Source of the DNA: Pseudomonas sp. 5P_3.1_Bac2
GTDB lineage: Bacteria > Pseudomonadota > Gammaproteobacteria > Pseudomonadales > Pseudomonadaceae
Reading direction: 5' to 3'
Length of the DNA: 64,000 nucleotides
Assembly: GCF_025465995.1 (NCBI RefSeq)
Contig: NZ_JANLNY010000023.1
Coordinates: 434,001 to 498,000 of the forward strand
Of this stretch, positions 27,329 to 37,176 are shown in pieces. The position numbers were made by a program, and so were the translations under genes. Each line of letters starts with the position of its first letter. The stretch's first letter is position 1. The notes under the pieces were generated by a model, which made no database searches, had not been told where the DNA came from, and was given only the letters and a program-made list of their open reading frames with translations.

Positions 27329-28525
27329 ATGTCGCTGCCTAGCCTGCGCCTGAAAGCCAATGCCGATCGCCGCCTGCGCGCCGGCCACCTGTGGGTCTAT
27401 AGCAACGAGATCGACGTCGCGGCCACCCCCCTGAACGGCTTTAATGCCGGTGACCAGGCGATTCTTGAGGCTGCCGGCGGCAAGCCGCTGGGCGTGGTCG
27501 CCATGAGCCCCAACAACCTGATCTGCGCCCGCCTGCTGTCGCGCGACACCAAGCACGTGCTGGACAAGTCGCTGTTGGTGCATCGCCTCAACGTCTGCCT
27601 GTCGCTGCGCGAGCGCCTGTTCGAGCAACCGTGCTACCGCTTGGTGTATGGCGACTCCGACCTGCTGCCGGGTTTGGTGGTGGATCGCTTCCACGACATT
27701 CTGGTGGTGCAGATCGCCTCGGCGACCATGGAGCAGCACAAAGACGACGTGCTCGCCGCCCTGATTCAGGTGTGCAAACCGAGCGGCATCTTGCTCAAGA
27801 ACGACTCCGCCGCGCGTGACGCCGAAGGCCTCAACCGTTATGTGGAAACCGCCTTTGGCCTGGTGCCGGAGTGGGTCGCGCTGGAAGAGAACGGCGTGAA
27901 GTTCGAAGCACCGGTGATCCAAGGCCAGAAGACTGGCTGGTTCTACGACCACCGCATGAACCGCGCGCGCCTGGCGCCCTACGTTAAGGGCAAGCGTGTC
28001 CTCGATCTGTTCAGCTATATCGGCGGCTGGGGCGTGCAAGCGGCGGCCTTTGGCGCCAGCGACGTGATGTGCGTAGACGCCTCGGGCTTCGCGCTGGATG
28101 GCGTCGAGCGTAACGCCGCGCTGAACGGCCTGACCGATAAAGTCGCCTGCGTCGAAGGCGATGTGTTTGAAGCGCTGAAGCAGCTTAAGGCCGCTGAAGA
28201 GCGCTTCGATGTGATCGTGGCTGACCCGCCGGCCTTTATCAAACGCAAAAAAGACCTGAAAAACGGTGAGGCCGCCTACCGGCGTCTCAACGAACAAGCC
28301 ATGCGCCTGCTCAGCAAAGACGGCATCCTGGTCAGCGCCAGCTGCTCCATGCACCTGCCCGAGGATGATCTGCAAAACATCCTGCTCACCAGCGCACGCC
28401 ATCTGGATCGCAATATCCAGATGCTGGAGCGCGGCGCCCAAGGCCCGGACCATCCGGTGCACCCGGCCATCGCCGAAACCCGCTATATCAAGAGCCTGAC
28501 GTGCCGCTTGCTGCCCAATAGTTGA
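27329..28525 (+). CDS. rlmI: 23S rRNA (cytosine1962-C5)-methyltransferase RlmI-type
   Basis: This 398-residue protein has an N-terminal PUA domain (LKANADRRLRAGHLWVYSNEI), a central EEHEEHE region and a C-terminal Rossmann methyltransferase domain with VLDLFSYIGGWGVQAA (SAM motif) and VADPPAFIKRKKD. SCSMHL holds the conserved Cys region of RlmI/RlmO-type enzymes. In E. coli RlmI makes m5C1962 in 23S rRNA. A CCGGAG ribosome-binding site precedes the ATG. A 398-residue length agrees with the family. Confidence 0.9.
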   Translation: MSLPSLRLKANADRRLRAGHLWVYSNEIDVAATPLNGFNAGDQAILEAAGGKPLGVVAMSPNNLICARLLSRDTKHVLDKSLLVHRLNVCLSLRERLFEQPCYRLVYGDSDLLPGLVVDRFHDILVVQIASATMEQHKDDVLAALIQVCKPSGILLKNDSAARDAEGLNRYVETAFGLVPEWVALEENGVKFEAPVIQGQKTGWFYDHRMNRARLAPYVKGKRVLDLFSYIGGWGVQAAAFGASDVMCVDASGFALDGVERNAALNGLTDKVACVEGDVFEALKQLKAAEERFDVIVADPPAFIKRKKDLKNGEAAYRRLNEQAMRLLSKDGILVSASCSMHLPEDDLQNILLTSARHLDRNIQMLERGAQGPDHPVHPAIAETRYIKSLTCRLLPNS

Positions 28526-28531
28526 GCACAC

Positions 28532-28560
28532 GCACCTGCCGAGTGCAGCTCGGCAGGTGC
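28532..28560. terminator. GC-rich perfect hairpin after rlmI
   Basis: A 12-bp perfect inverted repeat (GCACCTGCCGAG, loop TGCAG, complementary arm) starts 7 bp after the rlmI stop. There is no T-run, so it may stabilise the 3' end of the mRNA rather than act as an intrinsic terminator. Confidence 0.5.
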
Positions 28561-28771
28561 TGCCCCAACAGTGTTACTTGTTCCCACAGTTAGTCCCTCC
28601 CGCCGCACCCGCCGCCTCCCCCTTTAAAGCCCAACCGCTCAGCAATGGGCTCTGCCGTGCACGCTGACAACTGGCACAGTGCTTGCGTGTATCCAGCCAT
28701 GCAATAGCGTCGCGGATAAACGCTTAAGGGTTTGTCCTTGCACCACCGATTGGGGAATTCTAGGGAGAGGT

Positions 28772-29893
28772 ATGGCTGAGCTGTCCGGGGCACAAGGGTT
28801 TCTGCAATTTACCAAGGTTAAGAAGACCTACGATCACAAAAACCTAGTGGTCAAAGACTTCAATCTCAACGTGGCCAAGGGCGAGTTCATCACCCTGCTC
28901 GGCCCCTCTGGCTCAGGCAAAACCACCTGCCTGATGATGCTCGCTGGCTTTGAAGACGTCACCAGCGGAGCGATCCTGATCAACGGCCGTAACGTCACCA
29001 GCATCGCGCCCTACGAGCGCAATATCGGCATGGTGTTTCAGCAGTACGCGCTGTTCCCGCACATGACCATCCGCGAGAACCTGGCCTACCCCCTGCAACT
29101 GCGCAAAATGGCCAAGCCGGCGATCCGCGCCAAGGTCGATGAATACCTCAAATTGATCGAACTAGACGCCTTTGGCGGCCGTTATCCGGCGCAGCTTTCC
29201 GGCGGGCAAAGGCAGCGCGTGGCCCTGGCCCGGGCGCTGATTTTCGAGCCCGATATCGTGCTGATGGACGAGCCTCTCGGCGCGCTGGATAAGAAGCTGC
29301 GCGAGCAAATGCAGTTCGAGATCAAACGCCTGCACCAGCAGTTGGGTTTTACCGTGATTTACGTGACCCACGATCAGACCGAAGCGCTGACCATGAGCGA
29401 CCGCATCGCCGTGTTCAATAACGGCGTGGTGCAGCAGTGCGACGCGCCCCATGTGCTGTACGAGCGCCCGGCCAACCTGTTTGTCGCCGACTTTATCGGC
29501 GAGAGCAACACCCTCGAAGGGGTGATCGAACAAGTCGAAGAGCAAAGCGTGCAGGTGCGCCTGAAAGGCGGCGAGCTGGTGCGCACGCAGCGCGCCAACT
29601 GCGAGCAAGTCGGCATGCCGACCATGGTTTCGATCCGCCCGGAAAAACTCACCTTCACCGACAAACTCGGCGTGCAAGGCAACCGCATCCAAGCACGCTT
29701 TGCCGCCCGCCATTACGTCGGCGAATACATCCGCTATCACTTCCACAGCGCCTGCGGCAGCGAGCTGGTGGTCAAGTACCTGAACGACAGCAGCGCCCCC
29801 CAATTCAGCCCGGAACAAGAGGTCGCCTTAGCCTGGCTGGCCGAGCACAGCCAAGCCCTGGACCACCCGCACACACCCAGCAGTACCCATTAA
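28772..29893 (+). CDS. Polyamine-type ABC transporter ATP-binding protein (PotA-like)
   Basis: This ATPase would energise uptake by the importer encoded in the next three genes. The 374-residue protein has Walker A GPSGSGKTT, the Q-loop FQQYALFPHMT, the signature LSGGQRQRVALARA, Walker B VLMDEPLGALD and H-loop VTHDQTEA. A C-terminal TOBE regulatory domain (about 285-370) follows, including VSIRPEKL. The ATG at 28772 follows an AGGGAGAGG ribosome-binding site. It is the first gene of a four-gene operon with the order seen at PA0326-PA0323 of PAO1 (from memory). Confidence 0.93.
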   Translation: MAELSGAQGFLQFTKVKKTYDHKNLVVKDFNLNVAKGEFITLLGPSGSGKTTCLMMLAGFEDVTSGAILINGRNVTSIAPYERNIGMVFQQYALFPHMTIRENLAYPLQLRKMAKPAIRAKVDEYLKLIELDAFGGRYPAQLSGGQRQRVALARALIFEPDIVLMDEPLGALDKKLREQMQFEIKRLHQQLGFTVIYVTHDQTEALTMSDRIAVFNNGVVQQCDAPHVLYERPANLFVADFIGESNTLEGVIEQVEEQSVQVRLKGGELVRTQRANCEQVGMPTMVSIRPEKLTFTDKLGVQGNRIQARFAARHYVGEYIRYHFHSACGSELVVKYLNDSSAPQFSPEQEVALAWLAEHSQALDHPHTPSSTH

Positions 29894-29921
29894 AAACACA
29901 ACAGCGAAATGGAGCATCGAG

Positions 29922-30995
29922 ATGGCAGCATTGACCCAAGGTTTCTCCCGCTTAGCCCTCGCCACCGCCCTCAGCGCAATCTGCGCCGGGGCCATGGCTG
30001 AGGAAAGTTTGACGGTGGTGTCGTTCGGCGGTGCCTATGGCGCGGCGCATAAAACTCACATGGTTGATCCGTTTATTAAAGACACCGGCACCAAGGTGTT
30101 GATGGACAGCTACTCCGGCGGCATCGCCGAGATGAAGGCGCAGGTTGAGTCCGGCCGCATCACCTGGGACGTGGTCAGCATCGAAGCCATCGACCTGGAG
30201 CGCGCCTGCTCCGAGGGTCTGCTCGAAGTGATCGACCACAGCAAACTGCCGGCCGGTATCGACGGTAAACCAGCCGCTGAAGACTTCTTCCCCGACGCCA
30301 TTGCCAGCGAGTGCGCGGTGGCCACTGACGTGTTCAGCGTGGTCTATGCCTACAACAAAAACACCATCGGCGGCGCGGTGCCACAGAGCGTAGCGGATGT
30401 TTTTGACCTGAAAAAAATCCCTGGCAAACGCGCCTTCCAGAAGCGTCCGCAAGTGGCCTTGGAATGGGCGCTGATGGCCGACGGCGTGGCTAAAGACAAA
30501 GTCTACGAAGTGCTGGCCACCGAAGAAGGCCAGGCGCGCGCCTTTGCCAAACTGGACACCATCAAGAAAGACATCGTCTGGTTCGACTCCTGGTCGCAAG
30601 CGCCGCAACTGCTCAACGACGGTGGCGCGGTGATCGTGCAATCGGCTAACGGCCGCTTCTACGATGCGATCCGCCGCGAGAACAAACCCTTCGTCATCGT
30701 CTGGGACGGCCACCTGTTCGACCTCGATGTGTGGTCAGTGATGAAAGGCACGCCGAAAAAAGACCTGGCCATGAAGTTTGTCAGCTATAGCACCGAGTCC
30801 AAACCGCTGGCCGGCATGGCCGATGTGGCTTACGGCCCGACCCGTAAATCCTCGGCGCCACTGCTGGCCGCTGACGTGGTCGCCAACCTGCCGACTGCGC
30901 ACCTGGACGAAGGCATCAAAGCCAACTCGGCGTTCTGGGCTGACTATGGCGAGAGCCTGAGCGAGAAGTTCAACGAGTGGCTGCTGCAGAAGTAA
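29922..30995 (+). CDS. Periplasmic polyamine-type substrate-binding protein (PotD/PotF-like)
   Basis: This 357-residue precursor has a signal peptide ending at AMA (about residue 26) and a type II periplasmic binding fold starting SLTVVSFGGAYG. PotD-like features include the DVVSIEAIDLERAC region and VIVQSANGRFYDAI. The gene lies inside an operon with PotA-, PotB- and PotC-like proteins, which supports import of a polyamine or related cation. The precise ligand is not readable from the sequence. Confidence 0.9.
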   Translation: MAALTQGFSRLALATALSAICAGAMAEESLTVVSFGGAYGAAHKTHMVDPFIKDTGTKVLMDSYSGGIAEMKAQVESGRITWDVVSIEAIDLERACSEGLLEVIDHSKLPAGIDGKPAAEDFFPDAIASECAVATDVFSVVYAYNKNTIGGAVPQSVADVFDLKKIPGKRAFQKRPQVALEWALMADGVAKDKVYEVLATEEGQARAFAKLDTIKKDIVWFDSWSQAPQLLNDGGAVIVQSANGRFYDAIRRENKPFVIVWDGHLFDLDVWSVMKGTPKKDLAMKFVSYSTESKPLAGMADVAYGPTRKSSAPLLAADVVANLPTAHLDEGIKANSAFWADYGESLSEKFNEWLLQK

Positions 30996-31057
30996 GCCAA
31001 GCCGTAGCGCGGGGGCCATGCGCCCTCGCGTGTCAATGAGTCCGCTGGAGTGCTGTT

Positions 31058-32290
31058 TTGTCTGCCACCCTAAGCCCCGCTGAAGCCCGCCAAGCCGCCC
31101 AGAGCCACAACCGCAAACGCTGGATAGCCCTGGCGCTGGTGGTGCCGTTACTGCTGTTCGTGCTGCTGACCTTTGTCGCGCCGATTGCCAGCATGCTCTG
31201 GCGCAGCGTCTATCACCCGACCCTGACCCAGTTGATCCCGCACACCCTGGAACAACTCGCCGAATGGGATGGCCAAGGCACGCCGCCAACGCCGGTGTTG
31301 ACGACCTTTGCCCGTGAGCTACACGACCTCAACCAACGGCGCCAGTCCGGCAAACTCGCTGAAGAGATCAACCGCAGCTACAGCGGCATGTCCAGCGTCG
31401 TCAAAGCCAGTGCGCGGCAAATTGGCCGTATGGCCGCCCAAGATTTAGCGGCCCAAGGCGCCCAGGCGCTCTTGGCCAGTCATCGCAACTGGAGCGATGA
31501 AAACCTCTGGCGCGCCATCGAGCGCGCAGGCAAGCCCTACACCTACGACAACTACCTGACCGCCCTCGACCTGCAGATGAGCCACGAGGGCGAGATCGAA
31601 AGCCGCAGCACGCAGATCTACCTCAAGCTGTATGGCAAGACCCTGTACATGGCGCTGGTGATCACCGCGCTGTGCACCCTGATTGGTTATCCGCTGGCCT
31701 ATTACCTGTCGCACTTGCCGAGCAACCGCGCCAACCTGTTGATGGTGCTGGTGCTGCTGCCGTTCTGGACATCTTTGCTGGTGCGCACCACGGCGTGGAT
31801 TGCGCTGCTGCAAACCAATGGTGTGATCAACAGCCTGCTGCTCAGCACCGGCCTTATCGAACAGCCGGTGGAGATGCTCTACACCTCGTTCGCCACCATT
31901 CTGGCCATGACCCATATCCTGCTGCCATTTATGGTCTTGCCGCTGTACAGCGTGATGCGCAGCATCGACCCCAGCTACACCCGCGCCGCGCTGTCGATGG
32001 GCGCCAAGCCGCTGCCGGCGTTTGCCCGTATCTACCTGCCGATGACCTTGCCGGGCCTGAGTGCCGGCGCGCTGTTGGTGTTTATCATCTCCATTGGTTA
32101 CTACATCACCCCGGCGCTGGTCGGCGGCACCGATGGCCAGATGATCAGCAACATCATCGCCTTCCACATGCAGCGCTCGAACAACTGGGAGCTGGCCGCG
32201 GCCTTGGGCTCGCTGCTGCTCGCGCTGATTCTGCTTCTGTACTGGGTGTACGACCGCTTTGTCGGCACCAGCAATATCAAGCTGGGGTAA
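31058..32290 (+). CDS. Polyamine-type ABC transporter permease with large periplasmic insertion (PotB-like)
   Basis: This 410-residue inner-membrane protein is longer than the usual 280-300 residues. After TM1 (about 24-44) come about 145 hydrophilic residues before the MetI-like permease core (TM2 near 190). The core has the EAA loop (AALSMGAKPLPAFARIYLPMTLPG) that contacts the ATPase. The start is a TTG at 31058, supported by CTGGAG 7 bp upstream; no in-frame ATG fits better. It precedes the second permease by 3 bp. Confidence 0.88.
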   Translation: MSATLSPAEARQAAQSHNRKRWIALALVVPLLLFVLLTFVAPIASMLWRSVYHPTLTQLIPHTLEQLAEWDGQGTPPTPVLTTFARELHDLNQRRQSGKLAEEINRSYSGMSSVVKASARQIGRMAAQDLAAQGAQALLASHRNWSDENLWRAIERAGKPYTYDNYLTALDLQMSHEGEIESRSTQIYLKLYGKTLYMALVITALCTLIGYPLAYYLSHLPSNRANLLMVLVLLPFWTSLLVRTTAWIALLQTNGVINSLLLSTGLIEQPVEMLYTSFATILAMTHILLPFMVLPLYSVMRSIDPSYTRAALSMGAKPLPAFARIYLPMTLPGLSAGALLVFIISIGYYITPALVGGTDGQMISNIIAFHMQRSNNWELAAALGSLLLALILLLYWVYDRFVGTSNIKLG

Positions 32291-32293
32291 GCC

Positions 32294-33151
32294 ATGGCTC
32301 ATTCAACGCTGTATTACAGCTGGTCCCACCGCCTAGGCGCCTGGCTGCTGCGCGGCTGCTCGTGGCTGGTGCTGCTGTTTCTGATTTTGCCGATCCTGGT
32401 GATCGTGCCGCTGTCGTTTAACCACGAGCCGTTCTTCAGCTTCACCCAAGGCATGCTCACCTTCGAGCCCGGCGCTTATTCGCTGCGCTGGTATCGCCAG
32501 GTGTTTGAGGATGAAGCCTGGCTGCTGTCGATCAAGAACAGCTTCATCATCGGCATCAGCGCCACCCTGATTGCCACGGTGCTGGGCACCTGCGCGGCAG
32601 TGGGGCTGGCCCGTGATGAGATGCCGGCGCGGCGGCTGATCACCGCGCTGTTGCTGTCGCCGATGATCGTGCCGGTAATCATCACCGCGGCGGGAATGTT
32701 TATCTTCTTCTCGGACTTCGGCCTGTCCGGCAACTTGCTCGGGGTCATTGTCGCCCACGCCGTGTTGGGCACACCCTTTGTGATCATCACCGTCACCGCC
32801 ACCCTGGCTGGTTTCGATTACAGCCTGGTGCGCGCGGCGCAAAGCTTGGGCGCGCGCCCGATGCAGGTGTTCTTTGATGTGATCCTGCCGCTGATCCGCC
32901 CGGGGGTGATTTCCGGCGCGCTGTTCGCCTTTATCACCTCGTTCGATGAGGTGGTGGTGATCCTGTTTATGGCCGGCCCCGAGCAGCGCACCATTCCGCG
33001 CCAGATGTTTTCCGGCCTGCGCGAGCAGATCAACCCGAGCATTCTGGCGGTGGCGACCTTGCTGATTCTGATGTCGATCATTCTGCTGATCACCCTTGAG
33101 TTGCTGCGTCGACGTTCCGAGCGCATGCGCAGCGCACAGATCAGCGAGTAA
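32294..33151 (+). CDS. Polyamine-type ABC transporter permease (PotC-like)
   Basis: The second permease subunit, 285 residues, has six predicted helices and an EAA loop (AQSLGARPMQVFFDVILPLIRPG near 180-202). With the preceding permease, the ATPase and the binding protein it completes an importer. Spacing is 3 bp from the preceding gene. A short hairpin (GGCTGGC/GCCAGCC, 33165-33186) lies just beyond its stop but lacks a T-run. Confidence 0.9.
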   Translation: MAHSTLYYSWSHRLGAWLLRGCSWLVLLFLILPILVIVPLSFNHEPFFSFTQGMLTFEPGAYSLRWYRQVFEDEAWLLSIKNSFIIGISATLIATVLGTCAAVGLARDEMPARRLITALLLSPMIVPVIITAAGMFIFFSDFGLSGNLLGVIVAHAVLGTPFVIITVTATLAGFDYSLVRAAQSLGARPMQVFFDVILPLIRPGVISGALFAFITSFDEVVVILFMAGPEQRTIPRQMFSGLREQINPSILAVATLLILMSIILLITLELLRRRSERMRSAQISE

Positions 33152-33268
33152 GTTGTTCAGCTTGAGGCTGGCCAGGGTGCCAGCCTTGTCCCCCGCCTGC
33201 GCGGCGGCCTATGATGGCCTGCAAAGCCCGGACTAGACCGCGCCATCCATAACAAACTGCCCGCCACT

Positions 33269-33312
33269 AAAACCCGTGCCCCATCACCGTCGTGTCGGTC
33301 GCATGGGTTTTT
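33269..33312 (+). terminator. Terminator-like hairpin in the leader of the MgtC-family gene
   Basis: AAAACCCGTGC (33269-33279) can pair with GCATGGGTTTT (33301-33311) with one G-U pair. A smaller hairpin (ACCG/CGGT) sits in the loop and five T follow the stem. It is about 70 bp before the MgtC-family start and about 118 bp after the permease stop. It may end the transporter operon or act as an attenuator. Confidence 0.55.
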
Positions 33313-33382
33313 GCTGTGCCCTACGAAATATCAGCCAGACTGTTTTTAACTGTCGGCCCGTTTCCCCCGGAGAACGTGCACC

Positions 33383-34078
33383 ATGGACGAGTTGAGCTAC
33401 GCCCCTAATCTCTTAGTTGCTCTGTTGCTGGGCGCCATGATTGGCATCGAACGCCAGTGGCGCCAGCGCCTGTCGGTGCTGCGCACCAACGCCCTGGTCG
33501 CCTTAGGCGCGGCCAGCTTTACCCTGTTCGCCGACCTGACCGACGGCGATAACAGCCCAACCCGCGTGGCCGCTCAGGTGGTGTCCGGGATTGGCTTTTT
33601 GGGCGCTGGGGTGATCATGCGCGACGGTTTGCAGATCAGCGGCCTGAACACCGCCGCCACCCTCTGGTGCGCCGCTGCGGTGGGGGTACTGGCCGGGGCC
33701 GGGCATCTGCCGGCGGCGACCATAGTGGCCAGTTTTATCCTGCTGGCCAACGTCGCCCTACGTCCGTTGGTGAGTTTTATCAATCGCCAACCGCAAGCCC
33801 ATCGCGAGCACGAGCAGCAATACGCCATCACCGTGGTCTGTCACCCCGAGCAGGAAGCGCTGATCCGCATCCGCATCACCGAGGCGGTGGAACGCATGGG
33901 CATGCGCCTGCAACGTCTGGACAGCAAAGAGTCCGACAACGGCGAGCGGGCCAAGATCAACGCCCTGCTGCAAGCCCATCAGCGTAATGATCATCAATTA
34001 GAGAACTGCGTCGGGCGCCTGACCCAAGAGCAAGGCGTCACATCCGTGCGCTGGCGCATCCAGGAGACCGAACTGTAA
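33383..34078 (+). CDS. MgtC/SapB-family membrane protein
   Basis: This 231-residue protein has four to five N-terminal membrane helices. The family motif LLGAMIGIERQWRQR (about 16-30) and SGIGFLGAGVIMRDG follow. The hydrophilic C-terminal domain (about 145-231) has an ACT-like pattern. MgtC-type proteins are linked to survival at low magnesium and inside host cells, and some inhibit the F-type ATP synthase. Many pseudomonads have several paralogues, so this may be a general SapB-type member. A CCGGAG ribosome-binding site supports the ATG. Confidence 0.88.
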   Translation: MDELSYAPNLLVALLLGAMIGIERQWRQRLSVLRTNALVALGAASFTLFADLTDGDNSPTRVAAQVVSGIGFLGAGVIMRDGLQISGLNTAATLWCAAAVGVLAGAGHLPAATIVASFILLANVALRPLVSFINRQPQAHREHEQQYAITVVCHPEQEALIRIRITEAVERMGMRLQRLDSKESDNGERAKINALLQAHQRNDHQLENCVGRLTQEQGVTSVRWRIQETEL

Positions 34079-34336
34079 GGCCATCTTTAGCGGCGCCGGC
34101 CTTTCGTGCAGGCGCCGTGAAGGATTAGAATCAGCCTCTGTTGCCACACCCCAGGCGCACTTGCAGCCCGGCGGTGCCCGCGCCCATCCTGCGCACGCCC
34201 CGCCCAGCCCACGGCCAACGCCCACACGCGTTTGCCTTAGGCCCGAACCCGGCTCAACATAAGCACCCCAACTCCGTGCCTGTACCGCGCCAACGCCTGA
34301 GCGCGAGACCTGAACAGCCTTAGCAGGATTACCGCC

Positions 34337-36175
34337 ATGCCCGATTATCGTTCCAAGACTTCCACCCAAGGCCGCAATATGGCCGGCGCCCGTGCTCTGT
34401 GGCGCGCCACCGGGATGAAGGACGAAGATTTCAAGAAGCCGATCATTGCCATCGCCAACTCCTTCACCCAATTTGTGCCCGGCCACGTGCACCTGAAGGA
34501 CTTAGGCCAACTGGTCGCCCGTGAGATCGAACGTGCCGGTGGTGTGGCCAAAGAATTCAACACCATTGCCGTGGACGACGGCATCGCCATGGGCCACGAC
34601 GGCATGCTCTATTCGCTGCCAAGCCGCGAGATCATCGCCGACTCCGTGGAGTACATGGTCAACGCCCACTGCGCCGACGCCATCGTCTGCATCAGTAACT
34701 GCGACAAGATCACCCCCGGCATGCTGATGGCCGCCCTGCGCCTGAACATCCCAGTGATCTTCGTCTCCGGCGGGCCGATGGAAGCCGGTAAAACTAAGCT
34801 CGCCAGCCACGGTCTGGACTTGGTCGATGCTATGGTGATCGCCGCTGACAGCAGCGCCAGCGATGAAAAAGTCGCCGAATACGAGCGCAGCGCCTGCCCA
34901 ACGTGCGGCAGTTGCTCAGGCATGTTCACCGCCAACTCGATGAACTGCCTGGTCGAAGCCCTGGGCTTGGCCCTGCCGGGTAACGGCTCCACCCTGGCCA
35001 CCCACAGCGACCGCGAGCAACTGTTCCTGCAAGCCGGGCGCACCATCGTCGAACTGTGCCAGCGTTACTACGGCGACAACGACGAATCAGTGCTGCCGCG
35101 CAATATCGCCAACGTCAAAGCGTTCGCTAACGCCATGACGCTGGACATCGCCATGGGCGGCTCGACTAACACCATCCTGCACCTGCTGGCCGCCGCCCAA
35201 GAAGCCGAAATCGACTTCGACTTGCGCGACATCGATCGCCTGTCACGTAAAGTGCCGCAACTGTGCAAAGTCGCGCCGAACATCCAGAAATACCACATGG
35301 AAGACGTGCACCGCGCCGGTGGCATTTTCTCCATCCTCGGCGCCCTGGCCCGTGGCGGCTTGCTCCACACCGAACTGCCGACCGTGCACAGCAAGACCCT
35401 GGCCGAGGGCATCGCTAAATGGGATATCACCCAAACCAACGACGAGGCCGTGCACACTTTCTTCAAGGCGGGCCCGGCCGGCATCCCGACCCAGACCGCG
35501 TTCAGCCAGTCGACCCGTTGGGAAACCCTCGATGACGACCGTGAAAACGGCTGCATCCGCAGTGTCGAGCACGCGTACTCGCAAGAAGGCGGCCTGGCCG
35601 TGCTGTACGGCAATATCGCGCTGGACGGCTGTGTGGTCAAAACCGCCGGTGTCGATGAGTCGATTCATGTCTTCGAAGGCAACGCCAAGATCTTCGAAAG
35701 CCAAGACAGCGCCGTGCGCGGCATCCTCGCCGACGAAGTAAAGGCAGGCGACATCGTCATCATCCGCTACGAAGGCCCGAAAGGCGGCCCGGGCATGCAG
35801 GAAATGCTCTACCCGACCTCTTACCTGAAGTCCAAAGGCTTGGGCAAAGCTTGCGCCCTACTCACCGATGGCCGTTTCTCTGGCGGCACCTCGGGCCTGT
35901 CCATCGGTCACGCCTCGCCAGAAGCCGCTGCCGGCGGCGCGATTGGCCTGGTGCAGGACGGCGACAAGGTGTTGATCGACATCCCTAACCGCAGCATCAA
36001 CCTGCTGGTCAGCGATGACGAACTGGCCGCGCGCCGCACCCTGCAAGACCAAAAAGGCTGGAAGCCGGTAGAGCAGCGTCCACGCAAAGTCACCACTGCT
36101 CTCAAAGCCTACGCCCTGCTGGCCACCAGCGCCGACAAAGGCGCCGTGCGTAATAAGGCGCTGCTGGACGGCTAA
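34337..36175 (+). CDS. ilvD: Dihydroxy-acid dehydratase IlvD
   Basis: IlvD dehydrates 2,3-dihydroxy-isovalerate and the methylvalerate analogue in valine, isoleucine and leucine synthesis. The 612-residue protein has the iron-sulfur ligands in SNCDKITPG and [19 protein letters not shown], and the Mg-binding and catalytic C-terminal motif [24 protein letters not shown] sequence at 34127 in the 258-bp upstream gap may be a -10 box. It is followed by a strong terminator, so it is monocistronic. Confidence 0.97.
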   Translation: MPDYRSKTSTQGRNMAGARALWRATGMKDEDFKKPIIAIANSFTQFVPGHVHLKDLGQLVAREIERAGGVAKEFNTIAVDDGIAMGHDGMLYSLPSREIIADSVEYMVNAHCADAIVCISNCDKITPGMLMAALRLNIPVIFVSGGPMEAGKTKLASHGLDLVDAMVIAADSSASDEKVAEYERSACPTCGSCSGMFTANSMNCLVEALGLALPGNGSTLATHSDREQLFLQAGRTIVELCQRYYGDNDESVLPRNIANVKAFANAMTLDIAMGGSTNTILHLLAAAQEAEIDFDLRDIDRLSRKVPQLCKVAPNIQKYHMEDVHRAGGIFSILGALARGGLLHTELPTVHSKTLAEGIAKWDITQTNDEAVHTFFKAGPAGIPTQTAFSQSTRWETLDDDRENGCIRSVEHAYSQEGGLAVLYGNIALDGCVVKTAGVDESIHVFEGNAKIFESQDSAVRGILADEVKAGDIVIIRYEGPKGGPGMQEMLYPTSYLKSKGLGKACALLTDGRFSGGTSGLSIGHASPEAAAGGAIGLVQDGDKVLIDIPNRSINLLVSDDELAARRTLQDQKGWKPVEQRPRKVTTALKAYALLATSADKGAVRNKALLDG

Positions 36176-36195
36176 AAGCTGTCTGCACAGTTAAT

Positions 36196-36226
36196 AAAAA
36201 ACCCGGCCTAAGCCGGGTTTTTTATA
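36196..36226 (+). terminator. Rho-independent terminator of ilvD
   Basis: ACCCGGC and GCCGGGT form a 7-bp GC stem with a CTAA loop, extended by flanking A and T runs. It starts about 20 bp after the ilvD stop. The A-tract on the left would let it also end leftward transcripts of the convergent esterase gene. Confidence 0.9.
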
Positions 36227-36261
36227 GGCCTAACATCAACGCTTCTGCTAACCCGATTAGC

Positions 36262-37176
36262 CTAAAGGCCTTTCAACCAAGCCTTTAATAGGCCTAAGCC
36301 ATCCCTCAGCGCCTTCTCACCTAATGGGTTCGCCGCTTTATCTTTATAAAATTGAATAAAGCCATGAGCCTGCCCCGGGTAAACCGTGCACTCACACTGG
36401 ATATTATTGTCGATTAGCTTCTGCGCATATTCCTGCGCTGCTGAGCTGAGCGGGTCTTCGCCAGCCAGAGAAACGATACTGGGGACTGCATGAGCATGGT
36501 TGGAGAAATAAGGAACTAAGCGGGGATCATTCTCTGCCACATCAGCAGGCAAATAGGCCTGGCGCGCCAGTGCGATAAAACTTTTATCCGGGAATTTATT
36601 CTCGCCATAAGTTCGCATAGATGGCGTGGCAAAGTCGAAATTAACCGCCGGATACATAAGCCACTGCGCAGCTAATTTAATCGCACTATTGTCCTCGACC
36701 AATCTACTCGCCAAATTAGCCGCTAGGGTCGCGCCTGCGCTGTCTCCTACCACCACGATCTGGCGCGTATTACCCTGCAAAGAGTCGGCTTGCTCGAACA
36801 ACCACGTTAAGCCCAGCAAGGCATCATCGACCTGGGCGAAGCCATCGGACTCTGGTGCCAGACGGTATTGCACGGCAAGCACCTGCGCATTGAGCCCTAG
36901 GGCCAAAGCCCTGGCCAACACATCATGGGTGTCCAAGTCGCCAGAGATCCAACCGCCGCCGTGCAGAAATAGCACCAGTGGATAACTGGTTTGTTCCGGC
37001 TGTTGGCTGGGGGTATATAAACGGGCGGGCAATTGGCGATCGGGATTTTGCCCTGTGAGGGTCATGTTCTTAACCGCAAATAGCGCATCAGGTTGGCCAG
37101 CGAGGGGAATTAGATTTCTGTAGTTGCTGCGAGCTTCATGGGCAAAGTTGATCAGGGTTTGGTTCGTGACACTCAT
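36262..37176 (-). CDS. HSL-family alpha/beta hydrolase (esterase)
   Basis: This 304-residue hydrolase resembles hormone-sensitive-lipase-type (family IV) bacterial esterases. It has the oxyanion motif FLHGGGWISGD, the nucleophile elbow VVGDSAGATLA, the acid-containing SLAGEDPLS and the His region YPGQAHGFIQF. The ATG at 37176 (MSVTNQTL) is preferred; the longer frame to 37203 has no ribosome-binding site. It is convergent with ilvD. Composition is less GC-rich than ilvD, and no equivalent is recalled beside ilvD in PAO1, so it may be accessory. Confidence 0.85.
   Translation of the reverse strand: MSVTNQTLINFAHEARSNYRNLIPLAGQPDALFAVKNMTLTGQNPDRQLPARLYTPSQQPEQTSYPLVLFLHGGGWISGDLDTHDVLARALALGLNAQVLAVQYRLAPESDGFAQVDDALLGLTWLFEQADSLQGNTRQIVVVGDSAGATLAANLASRLVEDNSAIKLAAQWLMYPAVNFDFATPSMRTYGENKFPDKSFIALARQAYLPADVAENDPRLVPYFSNHAHAVPSIVSLAGEDPLSSAAQEYAQKLIDNNIQCECTVYPGQAHGFIQFYKDKAANPLGEKALRDGLGLLKAWLKGL

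Noticed and set aside
27320..28531. 403-codon minus-strand frame opposite rlmI
   Set aside because: Complete antisense overlap with a conserved methyltransferase gene and a translation without recognisable motifs.
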